A stretch of 5,979 nt of DNA from Elusimicrobiota bacterium (lineage in GTDB: Bacteria; Elusimicrobiota; UBA8919): positions 34,760 through 40,738 of the forward strand of contig DMMW01000010.1 of the NCBI GenBank assembly GCA_003452965.1, read 5' to 3'. Each line of letters opens with the position of its first letter. The stretch's first letter is position 1. Shown one piece after another: positions 5,966 to 5,979 of the stretch. The position numbers and the translations under genes are program-made. The notes below the pieces were generated by a model. The model worked only from the letters and a program-made list of their open reading frames with translations, was not told the DNA's origin and did not search any database.

Positions 5966-5979
5966 TCCGCTCTAAGGTA

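Overview
The window is AT-rich bacterial DNA, all coding on the + strand, with five supported protein genes and no RNA genes, CRISPR array or insertion sequence. Shine-Dalgarno sites (AGAGGA, GGAGG) and a textbook sigma70-type promoter (TTGACA-N16-TATAAT) show a bacterial host that uses Shine-Dalgarno initiation. The sequence does not settle the phylum. Composition is uneven: a hand count gives 27/60 G+C at 2041-2100 but 12/60 at 4921-4980. Two short G+C-rich patches (about 60-65%) lie between genes at 1-30 and 5473-5495.

Layout. (1) 63-3419 encodes an 1118-residue Eco57I/TaqI-type N6-adenine DNA methyltransferase with an extra N-terminal domain and a C-terminal target-recognition region, most likely a single-chain Type IIG-like restriction-modification or defence methylase. 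(2) The 157-bp gap 3420-3576 carries a strong promoter and a perfect 24-bp palindrome. (3) 3577-4185 encodes a LexA-type self-cleaving repressor (S24 peptidase) with a Cys-Gly instead of Ala-Gly cleavage bond. (4) 4199-4429 encodes a 76-residue DUF2188 protein, tightly coupled to the repressor gene. (5) 4528-5469 encodes a probably exported trypsin-like serine protease with His/Asp/Ser triad candidates. (6) 5546-5965 encodes a 139-residue protein of unknown function whose C-terminal half loosely resembles the end of phage MuF/SPP1-gp7-type head-morphogenesis proteins.

Reading of the whole: this looks like an accessory or defence-type region. The repressor and DUF2188 protein very probably form one autoregulated, damage-responsive unit, since they share the promoter and palindrome and only 13 bp separates them. 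Whether the methyltransferase upstream and the protease and small protein downstream belong functionally to that unit is inference; each is separated by a gap large enough (76-157 bp) for its own signals.
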